Part shown: one piece after another, positions 28,833-37,221 of the stretch
How the letters are laid out: every line of letters begins with the position of its first letter
Numbering within the stretch: position 1 is the first letter of the stretch
Assembly (NCBI GenBank): GCA_963719135.1
Contig: CAVRAZ010000002.1
Coordinates: forward strand, 510,036-574,035
Source of the DNA: CAVRAZ01 sp963719135
GTDB lineage: Bacteria; Pseudomonadota; Gammaproteobacteria; DSM-19610
Length of the DNA: 64,000 nucleotides
Direction: 5' to 3'
Translations under genes and position numbers: made by a program
Notes under the pieces: generated by a model
The model's input: only the letters and a program-made list of their open reading frames with translations
What the model was told of the DNA's origin: nothing
Databases searched by the model: none

Positions 28833-29771
28833 ATGGTCGGATTTTCAGAGCAGAAGCCCTGCCGAATCCTTAGCCTTGATGGTGGCGGGGCTAAGGGTTT
28901 CTACACGCTAGGGGTGCTCCGCGAGATCGAGGGTATGATCGGGTGCCCGATCCATGAGAAGTTCGATCTGATCTTCGGCACAAGTACGGGGGCGATTATT
29001 GCGGCTCTGCTGGCGCTCGGCAAGAGTGTAACGGATATCAGCGACCTCTACGAACAGCACGTACCGACCGTGATGCAGAAGAAAGGTAGGCGCGATAAGT
29101 CACTCGCTCTCGCCAATCTCGGGGATGAGGTCTTTGGGGAAGATAATTTCTACAAAATGAAAACAGGGGTTGGAATCGTCGCAACACGTTGGATGATCGA
29201 GCGCCCGATGATATTCAAGACGAGCATCGAACAAGCTCACGGTCGGATGGGTACATTCTCTCCTGGCTTTGGTGTGAGGATATCTGACGCAGTGCAGGCA
29301 TCTTGTTCTGCCTTTCCATTTTTCGAGCGAAAAACCGTGAAGACGGATAAAGGTGATTTGATCGAGCTAATTGACGGTGGCTACTGCGCGAACAATCCGA
29401 CACTCTACGCAATTGCCGACGCCACCATGGCGCTCAAACTACCACCGGAGCATATTCGGGTGCTCAGTGTCGGGGTCGGCGTATATCCTGCACCGAAACA
29501 GTCATGGTTCAGTACTACTAAATGGGCGCAGATGCTAATGAGCGTCCAGCTTCTACAAAAGACTCTAGAAATCAACACACAGTCAATGGATCAGCTCCGG
29601 CACGTCTTGTTTCGGCACATTCCTACTGTGCGAATCAGCGATACTTTCGAGCAACCCGAAATGGCGACAGATTTGTTCGAGCACAACATGGACAAGCTCA
29701 ACATATTGCGGCAACGCGGAACTGAGTCGTTCGCGATGCAGGAACAGGCGTTGCAACAATTGCTTATTTAG
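28833..29771 (+). CDS. capV: CBASS effector: patatin-like phospholipase (CapV type)
   Basis: This 312-residue patatin-like phospholipase has the oxyanion motif DGGGAKG, the nucleophile elbow GTSTG and the catalytic Asp in DGGYCANNP. In CapV-type CBASS systems the enzyme is switched on by the cyclic nucleotide made by the neighbouring synthase and degrades the inner membrane, killing the infected cell. Start ATG at 28833 follows TTAGAGGATTAAGG. The CD-NTase gene follows after 10 bases, so the two form an operon. GC is clearly lower than the host genes. Confidence 0.9.
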   Translation: MVGFSEQKPCRILSLDGGGAKGFYTLGVLREIEGMIGCPIHEKFDLIFGTSTGAIIAALLALGKSVTDISDLYEQHVPTVMQKKGRRDKSLALANLGDEVFGEDNFYKMKTGVGIVATRWMIERPMIFKTSIEQAHGRMGTFSPGFGVRISDAVQASCSAFPFFERKTVKTDKGDLIELIDGGYCANNPTLYAIADATMALKLPPEHIRVLSVGVGVYPAPKQSWFSTTKWAQMLMSVQLLQKTLEINTQSMDQLRHVLFRHIPTVRISDTFEQPEMATDLFEHNMDKLNILRQRGTESFAMQEQALQQLLI

Positions 29772-29781
29772 GGAGTACACG

Positions 29782-30675
29782 GTGGCAATACCCGAATCGC
29801 AGCTTGAAACTTGGTCTCACCAAGGATCAGTGGCGCAGTCACGCGACACATATGCGATAGTTAAAAATACTCTCGAAGACACTGGCTCTCCCTATTATCT
29901 GAAGAGCTTCGAGTCGTTCCTCCAAGGCTCCTACGGGAACGATACGAACGTTTATCGGGACAGCGATGTTGATGTCGTAATGCGCCTTGATTCAATTTGG
30001 TACCATGACGCCAATTTGCTTCCAGAGGGACAGTACGAGGCATTCAAGCGCGCCTATCCAGGAACAGCGGACTACGACCTACCGCAGTTCAAGGCCGAGG
30101 TTGTGAAATGGCTTGGTCAGAAGTTCAATGGTGTCACCGTAGGATCAAAGGCGATCTTTATTCCCGGCAACGCGACCCGCCGAGACTGCGATGTCTTAGT
30201 CTGCGCCCGTTTTAAGTACTACTACCGCTTTACCAGTGTGGGTGATGAGAACAAAGCTGAAGGTATTTGCTTCTTCTTGAAAGACGGCACACGGATCGTG
30301 AACTTCCCTAAGCAACATTCGGATAACTGTACGGTGAAACACAAAGCGACAAATCAATGGTTCAAACCAGCCGTTCGTATCTACAAGAATATGCGGAACT
30401 ACCTCGTAGATCATAATATGCTACGGGACGGGGATGCACCTTCCTACTACATAGAAGGGATGCTCTGGAACGTTCCCGCTGTAAAGTTCGGTAAAAGCTA
30501 CGATGATACCTTTGTCGAGACATTCAATTACCTAATCAATGCCGACCGCTCAACATTCAAGTGCGCGAACGGCATCCACGCTCTGTTAGAGGAAGGTTCA
30601 CATGTATCGTGGTCTCCCGCGAACTGCCAAGCGTATCTTGACGCGCTACGAAACCTTTGGAACAACTGGCGCTAG
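29782..30675 (+). CDS. CBASS cyclic oligonucleotide synthase (CD-NTase)
   Basis: The 297-residue protein shows the CD-NTase active site: GS motif and two Asp in GSYGNDTNVYRDSDVDVV, and a third Asp in RRDCDVLVC. The C-terminal half is helical, as in cGAS/DncV-like enzymes. On phage infection such enzymes make a cyclic di- or trinucleotide that activates the adjacent effector; product and clade cannot be read here. It starts with GTG at 29782. No Cap2/Cap3 ancillary genes or HORMA/TRIP13 genes are present, so this is a minimal (type I-like) two-gene CBASS. The IS3 remnant begins 16 bases after the stop. Confidence 0.88.
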   Translation: MAIPESQLETWSHQGSVAQSRDTYAIVKNTLEDTGSPYYLKSFESFLQGSYGNDTNVYRDSDVDVVMRLDSIWYHDANLLPEGQYEAFKRAYPGTADYDLPQFKAEVVKWLGQKFNGVTVGSKAIFIPGNATRRDCDVLVCARFKYYYRFTSVGDENKAEGICFFLKDGTRIVNFPKQHSDNCTVKHKATNQWFKPAVRIYKNMRNYLVDHNMLRDGDAPSYYIEGMLWNVPAVKFGKSYDDTFVETFNYLINADRSTFKCANGIHALLEEGSHVSWSPANCQAYLDALRNLWNNWR

Positions 30676-30690
30676 AGTAACAATGGCTAT
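30675..30690 (+). promoter_or_regulatory. Possible truncated attC after the CD-NTase gene
   Basis: GAGTAAC followed by AATGGC overlaps the CD-NTase stop codon and resembles an attC R'' box plus spacer. The expected partner of the preceding R' (GTTATGC) would be GCATAAC, matching five of seven bases. The insertion sequence end begins at 30691, so the rest of the site would have been lost. Confidence 0.3.
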
Positions 30691-31366
30691 TGAACCGCCC
30701 CGGGAATCGCGGAGGCTGGTTGGTTTAAGTCACGCCGCAACGGCGGCCTGACGGTTGCGTTGCCTATAGTAGTTTGCGTCAGCTTCTGCGGGAGGGATAT
30801 AGCCCAAGGGTTCCAACAGCCGATGGTGGTTAAACCACGAGACCCATTCCAGGGTTGCCAGCTCCACGGATTCCTTCGTCTTCCACGGTGCGCGACGATG
30901 GATTAGCTCAGCCTTGTACAGCCCATTGATCGTCTCGGCCAAAGCGTTGTCGTAGCTATCGCCCTTGCTGCCGACCGAAGGCTCGATGCCGGCCTCGGCA
31001 AGCCGCTCGGTGTAGCGGATCGAGACGTATTGCGAGCCCCCTGTCGCTGTGATGGATCAGGGCATCCTCTGAATCGGGCTGTCGGGCGTACGGGGCCTGC
31101 TCCAGCGCGTCGAGCACAAAGTCCGTGGTCATGGTGGTGCTGACCCGCCAGCCGACGATACGCCGGGCGAACACGTCGATGACGTAGGCCACATACAGCC
31201 AGCCCTGCCAGGTCGACACACGCGTGAAGTCCGACACCCAGAGCTGGTTGGGACGATCGGCTTTAAACTGTCGATTGACCCGATCCAGCGGGCAAGCCGC
31301 CGAGCGGTCAGGCACGGTGGTGCGAACCGTCTTGCCACGGCGCGCACCCTGCAAGCCGAAAGCAGG
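30691..31366 (-). mobile_element. IS3-family insertion sequence remnant
   Basis: TGAACCGCCCCGGG at 30691 looks like the terminal inverted repeat of IS3-family elements. It is followed leftward by the 3' end of an IS3 orfB transposase. The other end of the element, orfA and the first third of orfB are missing; homology ends near 31366. The remnant borders the CBASS genes. Confidence 0.75.
30730..31362 (-). pseudogene. IS3-family transposase orfB fragment, frameshifted
   Basis: The fragment holds the integrase core (rve) domain of an IS3 orfB: first Asp in QLWVSDFTRVSTWQGW, second in ALIHHSDRG and Glu in NALAETINGLYKAE, the DDE triad. The N-terminal helix-turn-helix part is absent. Near 31045 a G-run has one base too many, so SDRG is followed by LAIRLDP instead of SQYVSIR; removing one G restores the frame. 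It cannot produce an active transposase. Confidence 0.85.
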
Positions 31367-31500
31367 GGGGCAGTACTCACCCCGGAGCAGTCAAGGACAG
31401 GACGCTGCGACAGACAGGCCTGGTGCAACGCCTATGGCAGCGACAGCAAGACGACGACCTGGGGCAGCGCCAACAGAGGTGACCCCGTTTGGCGCGGATT

Positions 31501-31947
31501 TCAGTTGTCCCGCAGTATCCGCTCATCATACTGGCTCTCGAAAAACAGCTTGTGCTTGGCTTCCTCTTTCGCCAGCCCGAGGAACACCTGGCGCAGGTCC
31601 TCCTCCGCGACTTTCGCCGCCATGTCGGAGTAGAGGCGGAACGCGGCGCGCTCGCGCTTCATGGCAACGATCAGCGCGTCCTGGTAGCTGATGTCGTCGG
31701 TCGCCTGCACGTCCACCAGATAGTCGGTGATCTTGAGGTCCACGACTTCCTGATGCGCCGAAAGTTCGCGGTTACCCTGTTTGACCGCGAGCAGCTTGTC
31801 GCGATGGTGTTCCTCTTCGTGGGAAAATTCCATCAGGATATCCTTCAAGCCGCCTTTCTCGGCGCGGCCGGCGAGGTCGGAGTAAAAATCGGCGGCCTGT
31901 TGTTCCTGATCGATGGCGTAATCGAGAATATCGTCGATTGTGTTCAT
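31501..31947 (-). CDS. Ferritin-like diiron protein (erythrin/rubrerythrin type)
   Basis: The 148-residue four-helix protein has the ligands of a diiron site: Glu in DQEQQAADFY, E..H in FSHEEEHHRDKL, Glu in MKRERAAFRLY and E..H in LAKEEAKHKLFF. It lacks the rubredoxin domain of rubrerythrins. Such proteins reduce peroxide or store iron in oxygen-sensitive metabolism. It lies downstream of and in the same direction as the Mrp-Nuo operon, separated by a long inverted repeat. Confidence 0.85.
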   Translation of the reverse strand: MNTIDDILDYAIDQEQQAADFYSDLAGRAEKGGLKDILMEFSHEEEHHRDKLLAVKQGNRELSAHQEVVDLKITDYLVDVQATDDISYQDALIVAMKRERAAFRLYSDMAAKVAEEDLRQVFLGLAKEEAKHKLFFESQYDERILRDN

Positions 31948-31989
31948 GATGGTTGCTGACCTCTGATCTGACGTGCTCAGGAATTCAAA

Positions 31990-32093
31990 GGCAGTCCGAT
32001 AGGGCGGTGCGGGGCCGTGGGCCGCAGGGATGCGGCCCTCGAGCGTACAGGGATGTATTCATAGCCTGTCCCGCACCGCCCTATCGGACTGCC
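31990..32093. repeat. Inverted-repeat element between ferritin-like gene and Mrp-Nuo operon
   Basis: Perfect 24-base arms lie at 31990-32013 and 32070-32093. The core between them holds a second hairpin (GGGCCGCAGGGATGCGGCCC) and then GAGCGTACAGGGATGTATTC. This composition is known from dispersed intergenic repeats of gammaproteobacteria. It could end transcription of the upstream operon or act as a mobile non-coding repeat. Confidence 0.7.
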
Positions 32094-32113
32094 AGCGCCC
32101 TGGCCAGGAAAAC

Positions 32114-33904
32114 CTAACCGCGCCGGCCTGTTTCGAGAAACCGATCGATGCCGCGCGCGGCGTGGTGACCGTCCTCGATGGCACTGATGGCATCGGCCGT
32201 GCTGTTGGCGACGTCGCCGCCGACGAAGATCCTGTCCAGCGCCGTCTGCTGATACTCGCCCGCGGTGAACTTGCCCCACTTGATCTGCAACTGTTCCGAA
32301 ACCCCGGTCGGAATGAATCCCAGATTGCTGGTCTGACCGATCGCCGACACGATGGTGTCGAACCTGTCCAGGTGCATGCGGTCCTCCTGCAACACCGGCT
32401 TCGGCCGGCCACCGCGCGGGTCCAGAATCATTTCCGCCTCGCCCCACTTGATCGCCACCCGGCCCGGCTGATCCGTGTCCAGCACCTCGACGGGTATGGC
32501 CTGCACCACGAACTCGCAGCCTTCCGCCTGCGCCTCGTGGATTTCCTCGGGATCGGCCGGCATGTCTTCGAGGCGCCGGCGATACAGCACCGTCACCTCC
32601 GCGCCCAGCCGCCGCGACACGCGCGCCGCGTCCATCGCCACGTTGCCGCCGCCGATGACGGCCACGCGGTCACCGAGCTGCGGGTTGCGGCCGCTGGCGA
32701 CCTCGTCCAGCAGCTTCAGACCGGCCATGACGCGCGGGTGGTCCTCGCCGTGGATGCGCATGGCCGACGGCACGTCGAGACCGGTGGACATGAACACGGC
32801 GTCGTAGCCGTCGAGCAGTTCCGCCAGTGTGACGTCGCGGCCGACGCGCTGATTGAAGCGGATTTCCACGCCCAGCGAACGGATGTGGTCGATGTCCTTG
32901 TCCAGCGCCTCGTCGGGCAGACGGTAGGTGGGCACGCCGTAGCGCAGCATGCCGCCGGCCTTGTCGTGCGCTTCGAACACCGTCACCGCGTGGCCCTTGC
33001 GGCGCAGATAGTAGGCCGCGCTGAGACCGCCCGGACCGGCGCCGATGACCGCGACCTTGTGGCCGCTTTCGGCGGCCCGGTCGTCGAGAATGCGCGCGTA
33101 ATCTGCGGCGGGAATCTGATCGACGATGAAACGCTTCAGCCAGCGTATCGCCACCGGCTCGCCCTGGATGCCGACCGGACAGACCGCCTCACAGCGGCGC
33201 GTGCAGATGCGCCCGCAGGTGGAGGGGAAGGGATTGGTGCGGTACATCAATTGCAAACCGCGCTCATAGTCGCCGTCGCGGATGCTGTGGATGTAGTCGG
33301 GCACGTCCATGTGCGCGGGGCAGGTGGCCACGCAGATGCCGCACTCGACGCAGCGGTCGGCCTCCAGCTTCGCCTGCTCCTCGGTGTAGCCCTTGACCAC
33401 TTCGGTGAACGAGCGCGTGCTTTCCTCGGGCGCGAGCATCTCCATCTCGATGCGCTGGGGCGGGAACAGGTGATAGTCGGGATGCCGGTGATAACCGGCC
33501 GTGCTGGACTGCCAGCTCTTGGCGTCGACGCCGGCGACGAAGCGGAACTCATCCGCGTCGGTGGTGAACCAGGCGTACTCGTTGCTCATGCGCAGCGAGC
33601 CGGCGGTGCAGATGTCGACGCACAGCCCGCACCAGCAGCAGCGGCCGTAGTCGAAGCGCGGCCGCAGGCCGCTGTCGCCGTTGCGCGGCTCCAGCCCTTC
33701 GACCTGCACCATGTCGATGGCGTGGTTCTGGCAGATGGTGAAACAACTGCCGCAGCCGACGCAGTCCTCGCTGATGTTGATGTGAAAGCCGCGATAGGCG
33801 GGCGCGCCGGGGCGCTCCTCGATCGGACGCAGGCCGACCGTGTAGGGCTTTTCGAAGGCGCGCTGCCAGACGAAGAACGGTGAAATCAGGTCTCTCAGGC
33901 TCAT
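32114..33904 (-). CDS. NuoI-like ferredoxin fused to GltD-type NAD(P)H oxidoreductase
   Basis: This 596-residue fusion is the electron input of the hybrid complex. Residues 48-58 (CVGCGSCFTIC) and 89-99 (CCWCGLCVDIC) are the two [4Fe-4S] clusters of a NuoI-like subunit. Residues about 180-230 carry the cysteines of a GltD N-terminal domain (CVECGICVATCPAH, CGRICTRRCEAVCP). Then come an FAD fold (VAVIGAGPGGLSAAYYL, about 283) and an NAD(P)H fold (VAVIGGGNVAMDAARV, about 415). GltD/SudA/NfnB-type modules accept hydride from NADH or NADPH. It is the last gene of the operon, 4 bases after the NuoD-like gene. NuoE, F and G are absent, so this module probably replaces them. Confidence 0.88.
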   Translation of the reverse strand: MSLRDLISPFFVWQRAFEKPYTVGLRPIEERPGAPAYRGFHINISEDCVGCGSCFTICQNHAIDMVQVEGLEPRNGDSGLRPRFDYGRCCWCGLCVDICTAGSLRMSNEYAWFTTDADEFRFVAGVDAKSWQSSTAGYHRHPDYHLFPPQRIEMEMLAPEESTRSFTEVVKGYTEEQAKLEADRCVECGICVATCPAHMDVPDYIHSIRDGDYERGLQLMYRTNPFPSTCGRICTRRCEAVCPVGIQGEPVAIRWLKRFIVDQIPAADYARILDDRAAESGHKVAVIGAGPGGLSAAYYLRRKGHAVTVFEAHDKAGGMLRYGVPTYRLPDEALDKDIDHIRSLGVEIRFNQRVGRDVTLAELLDGYDAVFMSTGLDVPSAMRIHGEDHPRVMAGLKLLDEVASGRNPQLGDRVAVIGGGNVAMDAARVSRRLGAEVTVLYRRRLEDMPADPEEIHEAQAEGCEFVVQAIPVEVLDTDQPGRVAIKWGEAEMILDPRGGRPKPVLQEDRMHLDRFDTIVSAIGQTSNLGFIPTGVSEQLQIKWGKFTAGEYQQTALDRIFVGGDVANSTADAISAIEDGHHAARGIDRFLETGRRG

Positions 33905-33908
33905 GGGA

Positions 33909-35078
33909 TCACCTTTCGATTTCAGGCGGATAGGTGTGCAGCGACACCATCAACCCGGCGATGTCCGCGATGTTGGTGCCTACCGCCAGCCGCTCCATCA
34001 CGGCGATGGCGTGCGTATAGCTGGGGCCGCGCACGTGCACGCGGCGCAGGAACTCGGTGCCGTCGGAGACCAGGTAGTAGCCGTATTCGCCGCGCGTGCA
34101 CTCGCCCTTGATATAGGTCTCGCCGGGCGCGATCTTCCAGTGCAGCACGTTCGGCATGCGCGCCTGGAACGGCCCGTCGTACGGCATGCGGTCCAGGCAC
34201 TGGCGGATCAGTTCGATGCACTGGAACATCTCCAGATGCCGCACCCAGGCGCGCTCGTAGGCGTCCGACGCGGTGCCGGTGATGACTTCGAAATCGAGCT
34301 GGTCGTACGTCAGGTAGGGTTCGTCCTTGCGCAGATCGCGCTTGAATCCGCAGGCGCGCGCATTCGGTCCGACGATGCCGTAGGGGTCGACCATGTCCGG
34401 GGTGATCAGTCCGAGGCCTTTCGAGCGCATCTTGAACACCTTGTTGTCGAACATCACGCGCTCGATTTCGTGCAGTAGTTTTTCGGTGCCCTTGAGAATC
34501 TCCAGCGTCCGCTCTCGCCAGCCCTCGGGCAGCACGTTGCGCACGCCGCCGGGGACTATGTACATGTGGTAGATGCGCGCGCCGGTCAGTTCCTCGAACA
34601 GATCGAGCAGATAGTCGCGGTAGGTGAGCGACCAGTTGGGCACGGTGTACAGGCCGAACGCGCCGCTCTGGCCGCCGATCCACATGAGAAAGCTGGCCAG
34701 GCGCATCATTTCCAGGTTCAGCGTGCGCAGCCACAGCGCGCGCACCGGCACCTCGATGCCGGCCAGCTCCTCGACGGCGGCCGAGTAGAGGTATTCGTTG
34801 AAGGTCGGCTCGGGTACGGCGATGCGGCACACCACGGTGAAATTCTGGATGTAGGTGCGCCGTTCCATGAACTTCTCGAAGCCGCGGTGCAGATAGCCGA
34901 CGTGGGTCTTGCACTCGACGATCTCGTCGCCGCACAGCGTCAGTTCCAGCGACATGTTGCCGGTGATGCCGGGGTGCTGCGGGCCCTGCCAGAGCTTGAC
35001 GTACTTGCCCGACGACAGGTCGATCGGTTCGGGCTGGTGCATGTCCAGCGTGCTGGAATGGGTCGGCGGTGGTTGCAT
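33909..35078 (-). CDS. nuoD: NuoD-like 49 kDa subunit of the Mrp-Nuo complex
   Basis: The 389-residue protein corresponds to the NuoD/49 kDa subunit, related to the large subunit of [NiFe] hydrogenases (GPQHPGITGNM, HVGYLHRGFEKFMERR, MLALRM-like core LRTLNLEMMRLASFLMW). The cysteine pairs that bind nickel in hydrogenases are missing at both ends: the C-terminus reads HTYPPEIER with no DPCxxC. It therefore belongs to a quinone or other non-hydrogenase reaction. The start overlaps the NuoC-like stop (ATGA). Confidence 0.92.
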   Translation of the reverse strand: MQPPPTHSSTLDMHQPEPIDLSSGKYVKLWQGPQHPGITGNMSLELTLCGDEIVECKTHVGYLHRGFEKFMERRTYIQNFTVVCRIAVPEPTFNEYLYSAAVEELAGIEVPVRALWLRTLNLEMMRLASFLMWIGGQSGAFGLYTVPNWSLTYRDYLLDLFEELTGARIYHMYIVPGGVRNVLPEGWRERTLEILKGTEKLLHEIERVMFDNKVFKMRSKGLGLITPDMVDPYGIVGPNARACGFKRDLRKDEPYLTYDQLDFEVITGTASDAYERAWVRHLEMFQCIELIRQCLDRMPYDGPFQARMPNVLHWKIAPGETYIKGECTRGEYGYYLVSDGTEFLRRVHVRGPSYTHAIAVMERLAVGTNIADIAGLMVSLHTYPPEIER

Positions 35079-35617
35079 CAGCGGTCGCCTCCGCGGGTCG
35101 GAAAGATCACTTCGTGCATGTGCTCGCGCGGGTTCTCGGTCGCGCGCCCGTCGCGGCTGGTGAAGGTCTGCTCGCAATAGGCGACGGTGTCGAACTCGCG
35201 CCGCATCGGCGGGATCTGATCCCAGCCCTCCAGGCAGAAATCCTCGTCCAGGCGCGGACTGCCGGGAAAGCGGATGCCGTACATCTCGCGCAGTTCGCGC
35301 TGGTAGGTCCAGGCCTGCGCCCACAGCGTATGGATCGACGTCATCTCGGCGTTGTCGCGGCCGATGTCGACGTGCACCGCGAGCGAGGTGTTGGTGTCAT
35401 AGTTGTGCAGCATGTAGACCAGGGTGAAGATGCCCTGTTCGATATAATCGATCGCCGTCATGAAGTTCAGGTGCGTGTAGCCCTCGCGGTCGCGCAGTTC
35501 GCGGATCAGCGTTTCCGCCGCGTCCCTCTCGACCTTGAACGTGGTCAGGCGCGCGTTGCGCTCGATCGCGTCGCTGATGTGGAAGTTCTTCGACAGTCTG
35601 TCCAGCGTGGCGTTCAT
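35078..35617 (-). CDS. nuoC: NuoC-like 30 kDa subunit of the Mrp-Nuo complex
   Basis: The 179-residue protein carries the NuoC/30 kDa signature YQRELREMYGIRFPGSPRLD and an FMTAIDYIE strand. It is a soluble, cofactor-free subunit that bridges NuoB and NuoD in the peripheral arm. It begins 4 bases after the NuoB-like gene and overlaps the NuoD-like gene by one base. NuoC and NuoD are separate here, unlike the enterobacterial NuoCD fusion. Confidence 0.92.
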   Translation of the reverse strand: MNATLDRLSKNFHISDAIERNARLTTFKVERDAAETLIRELRDREGYTHLNFMTAIDYIEQGIFTLVYMLHNYDTNTSLAVHVDIGRDNAEMTSIHTLWAQAWTYQRELREMYGIRFPGSPRLDEDFCLEGWDQIPPMRREFDTVAYCEQTFTSRDGRATENPREHMHEVIFPTRGGDR

Positions 35618-35621
35618 CGGC

Positions 35622-36254
35622 TCACCAGTTGTAGTCCGGCATGTTCCAGTCCTTGATCACCCGCTTCTGGTTCGCCTTGTACCAGTCGAAATTCTCCACG
35701 TAGCGGTTGGCGCCGTCGCAGCGGCCTTCGCGGATCATCTTCTTCAGCTCCAGCAGGCCGCCGACCAGCACCTCCGGGCGCGGCATGCAGCCGGTGATGT
35801 AGAGGTCCACCGGAATGTACTGATCGAGCCGCTTGATGGTGTTGTAGCTGTCCCAGTACATGCCGCCGTTGACCGGGCAGATGCCCAGCGCGATGACGAA
35901 CTTGGGACCCTGCATCTGTTCGTAGCTGCGCACGATGCGCTTGAGCGTCTTCACCGACGAATAGCCGCCGATGATGAACACCGACGACTGGCGCGGGGTG
36001 GGGCGGCCGGCGATGCCGAAACGGTTAGCGTCGAAGCGCGCGGTCATCAGCGGGCGCAGTTCGATGGCGCCGCAGCCGGTGCCGAAGGCCAGCAGCCACA
36101 GCGAATTGGCGCGGCACCAGTTGGCGAAGTCCTCGACCGCCTTGATCGGGTAGGGCTCGTAGGCCTTGGGCCGCGCGTTGCAGAACAGCTCGCGTTCTTC
36201 CGGCGACAGGCCGGCGTTCTCCAGCGTGGTTTCGGTGCTGAGACTCTTGATCAT
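35622..36254 (-). CDS. nuoB: NuoB-like subunit with an altered N2-cluster motif
   Basis: The 210-residue protein is the PSST/NuoB homologue that holds the terminal [4Fe-4S] cluster N2 facing the quinone site. Two of the cluster cysteines are clear (ALGICPVNGGMYW and ITGCMPRPE). The tandem CC of Complex I (CCAIE) reads CGAIE: residue 61 is Cys and residue 62 Gly. One of four ligands is therefore missing or replaced. It also lacks the CxxC of hydrogenase small subunits. The ATG at 36254 is chosen for its GGGAGGAGG binding site; the frame is open 8 codons further. Confidence 0.9.
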   Translation of the reverse strand: MIKSLSTETTLENAGLSPEERELFCNARPKAYEPYPIKAVEDFANWCRANSLWLLAFGTGCGAIELRPLMTARFDANRFGIAGRPTPRQSSVFIIGGYSSVKTLKRIVRSYEQMQGPKFVIALGICPVNGGMYWDSYNTIKRLDQYIPVDLYITGCMPRPEVLVGGLLELKKMIREGRCDGANRYVENFDWYKANQKRVIKDWNMPDYNW

Positions 36255-36294
36255 GGTTTCCTCCTCCCGCACCGCCACGCGGTGCCGGGCCGGT

Positions 36295-37218
36295 TCAGCG
36301 TGCCAGCACCGTCTGCACGTAGACGATGGACGCGATCCCGATCAGGGTCGGGATCTTGAAAAAGAAACGGATCGACTGGTCGACACGGAAGCGCGGAAAG
36401 GCCACGCCGACCACGATCGCGACCATGTAGATCACCCAGGTCTTGATCATCAGTTCGATCCAGCCGGTGGCGCCGCCGAAGAACAGGTTCATGAACAGGA
36501 TCAGTTTGGTCGCGCCGAACAGCGCGCGGTTGGCCTGCAGAAACGACAGGTAGGCGCTGTGAAATTCGGTCGGCGGTCCGATCGGTATTTCCTGCGGCGC
36601 AAGAAAGATGTCGAACGGCGAATAACCGGTCATGCCCAGAAACGCCAGCATCGCCGCGGCGGTGGCCACCGGGTTGGTGAACAGCGTCCAGTGGGTGATG
36701 CCGCCTTGTTGTGCCTTGACGATCTCGGTGATCGACAGCGTGTCGTACTGCAGGACGATGGCGACCACGGCCAGTGCGAAGGGCACTTCGTAGGAGGTCA
36801 TCTGCGCCAGCCCGCGCGCCACGCCGATGGCGCTGTAGGGGTGGCCGCTTTCGCCCGCGCCCAGGGCCATGCCGAGCTGGCCGAAGAACATGAAGTAGAT
36901 GACCAGCATCAGATCGCCGGCGAAACTGAAATTGGCGAATTTGTCGCTGCCGAAGATCACCGGCACGAACGCCAGCGTGCCGATGCCGCCGGCGATGCGG
37001 AACACCGGCCCCAGCTCGAACATGACGCCGTGGCTGACCGCCGTGCGCTTGAAGATGTTCTTCAGTATGTTGATGAACGGCTGGGAATAGGGGATGCCCA
37101 CGCGTCCCTGCACCTTGGCGATGATGCGTTCGATGAAGGCGCCCATCAGCAGGCCGTAAACCATCACGATCAGCAGGGTAATGCTGAAATCGCCAATTTT
37201 TGCGAGCCAGTACGTCAT
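36295..37218 (-). CDS. nuoH: NuoH-like membrane subunit
   Basis: This 307-residue membrane protein has about eight helices and the NuoH/HycD signature ERIIAKVQGRVGIPY, plus the loop GMTGYSPFDIFLAPQEIPIGPPTEF with the conserved acidic residues. It anchors the peripheral arm and forms the entry to the quinone or proton pathway. The length fits MbhM/HyfC-type relatives as well as short NuoH. It lies 4 bases after the fused antiporter gene. Confidence 0.92.
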   Translation of the reverse strand: MTYWLAKIGDFSITLLIVMVYGLLMGAFIERIIAKVQGRVGIPYSQPFINILKNIFKRTAVSHGVMFELGPVFRIAGGIGTLAFVPVIFGSDKFANFSFAGDLMLVIYFMFFGQLGMALGAGESGHPYSAIGVARGLAQMTSYEVPFALAVVAIVLQYDTLSITEIVKAQQGGITHWTLFTNPVATAAAMLAFLGMTGYSPFDIFLAPQEIPIGPPTEFHSAYLSFLQANRALFGATKLILFMNLFFGGATGWIELMIKTWVIYMVAIVVGVAFPRFRVDQSIRFFFKIPTLIGIASIVYVQTVLAR

Positions 37219-37221
37219 GGG

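Noticed and set aside
28084..30675. Type II or III CBASS including the nuclease as a third core gene
   Set aside because: No Cap2/Cap3, HORMA or TRIP13 proteins are present, and an attC separates the nuclease gene from the effector/CD-NTase pair.
32030..33883. 617-codon plus-strand frame opposite the NuoI-GltD gene
   Set aside because: His/Ala/Val-rich antisense translation. The FeS and Rossmann motifs on the minus strand settle the coding strand.
33909..35078. Large subunit of a group 4 [NiFe] hydrogenase
   Set aside because: Operon order is like MBH, but the N-terminal and C-terminal nickel-binding cysteine pairs (including DPCxxC) are missing, so it is NuoD-like.
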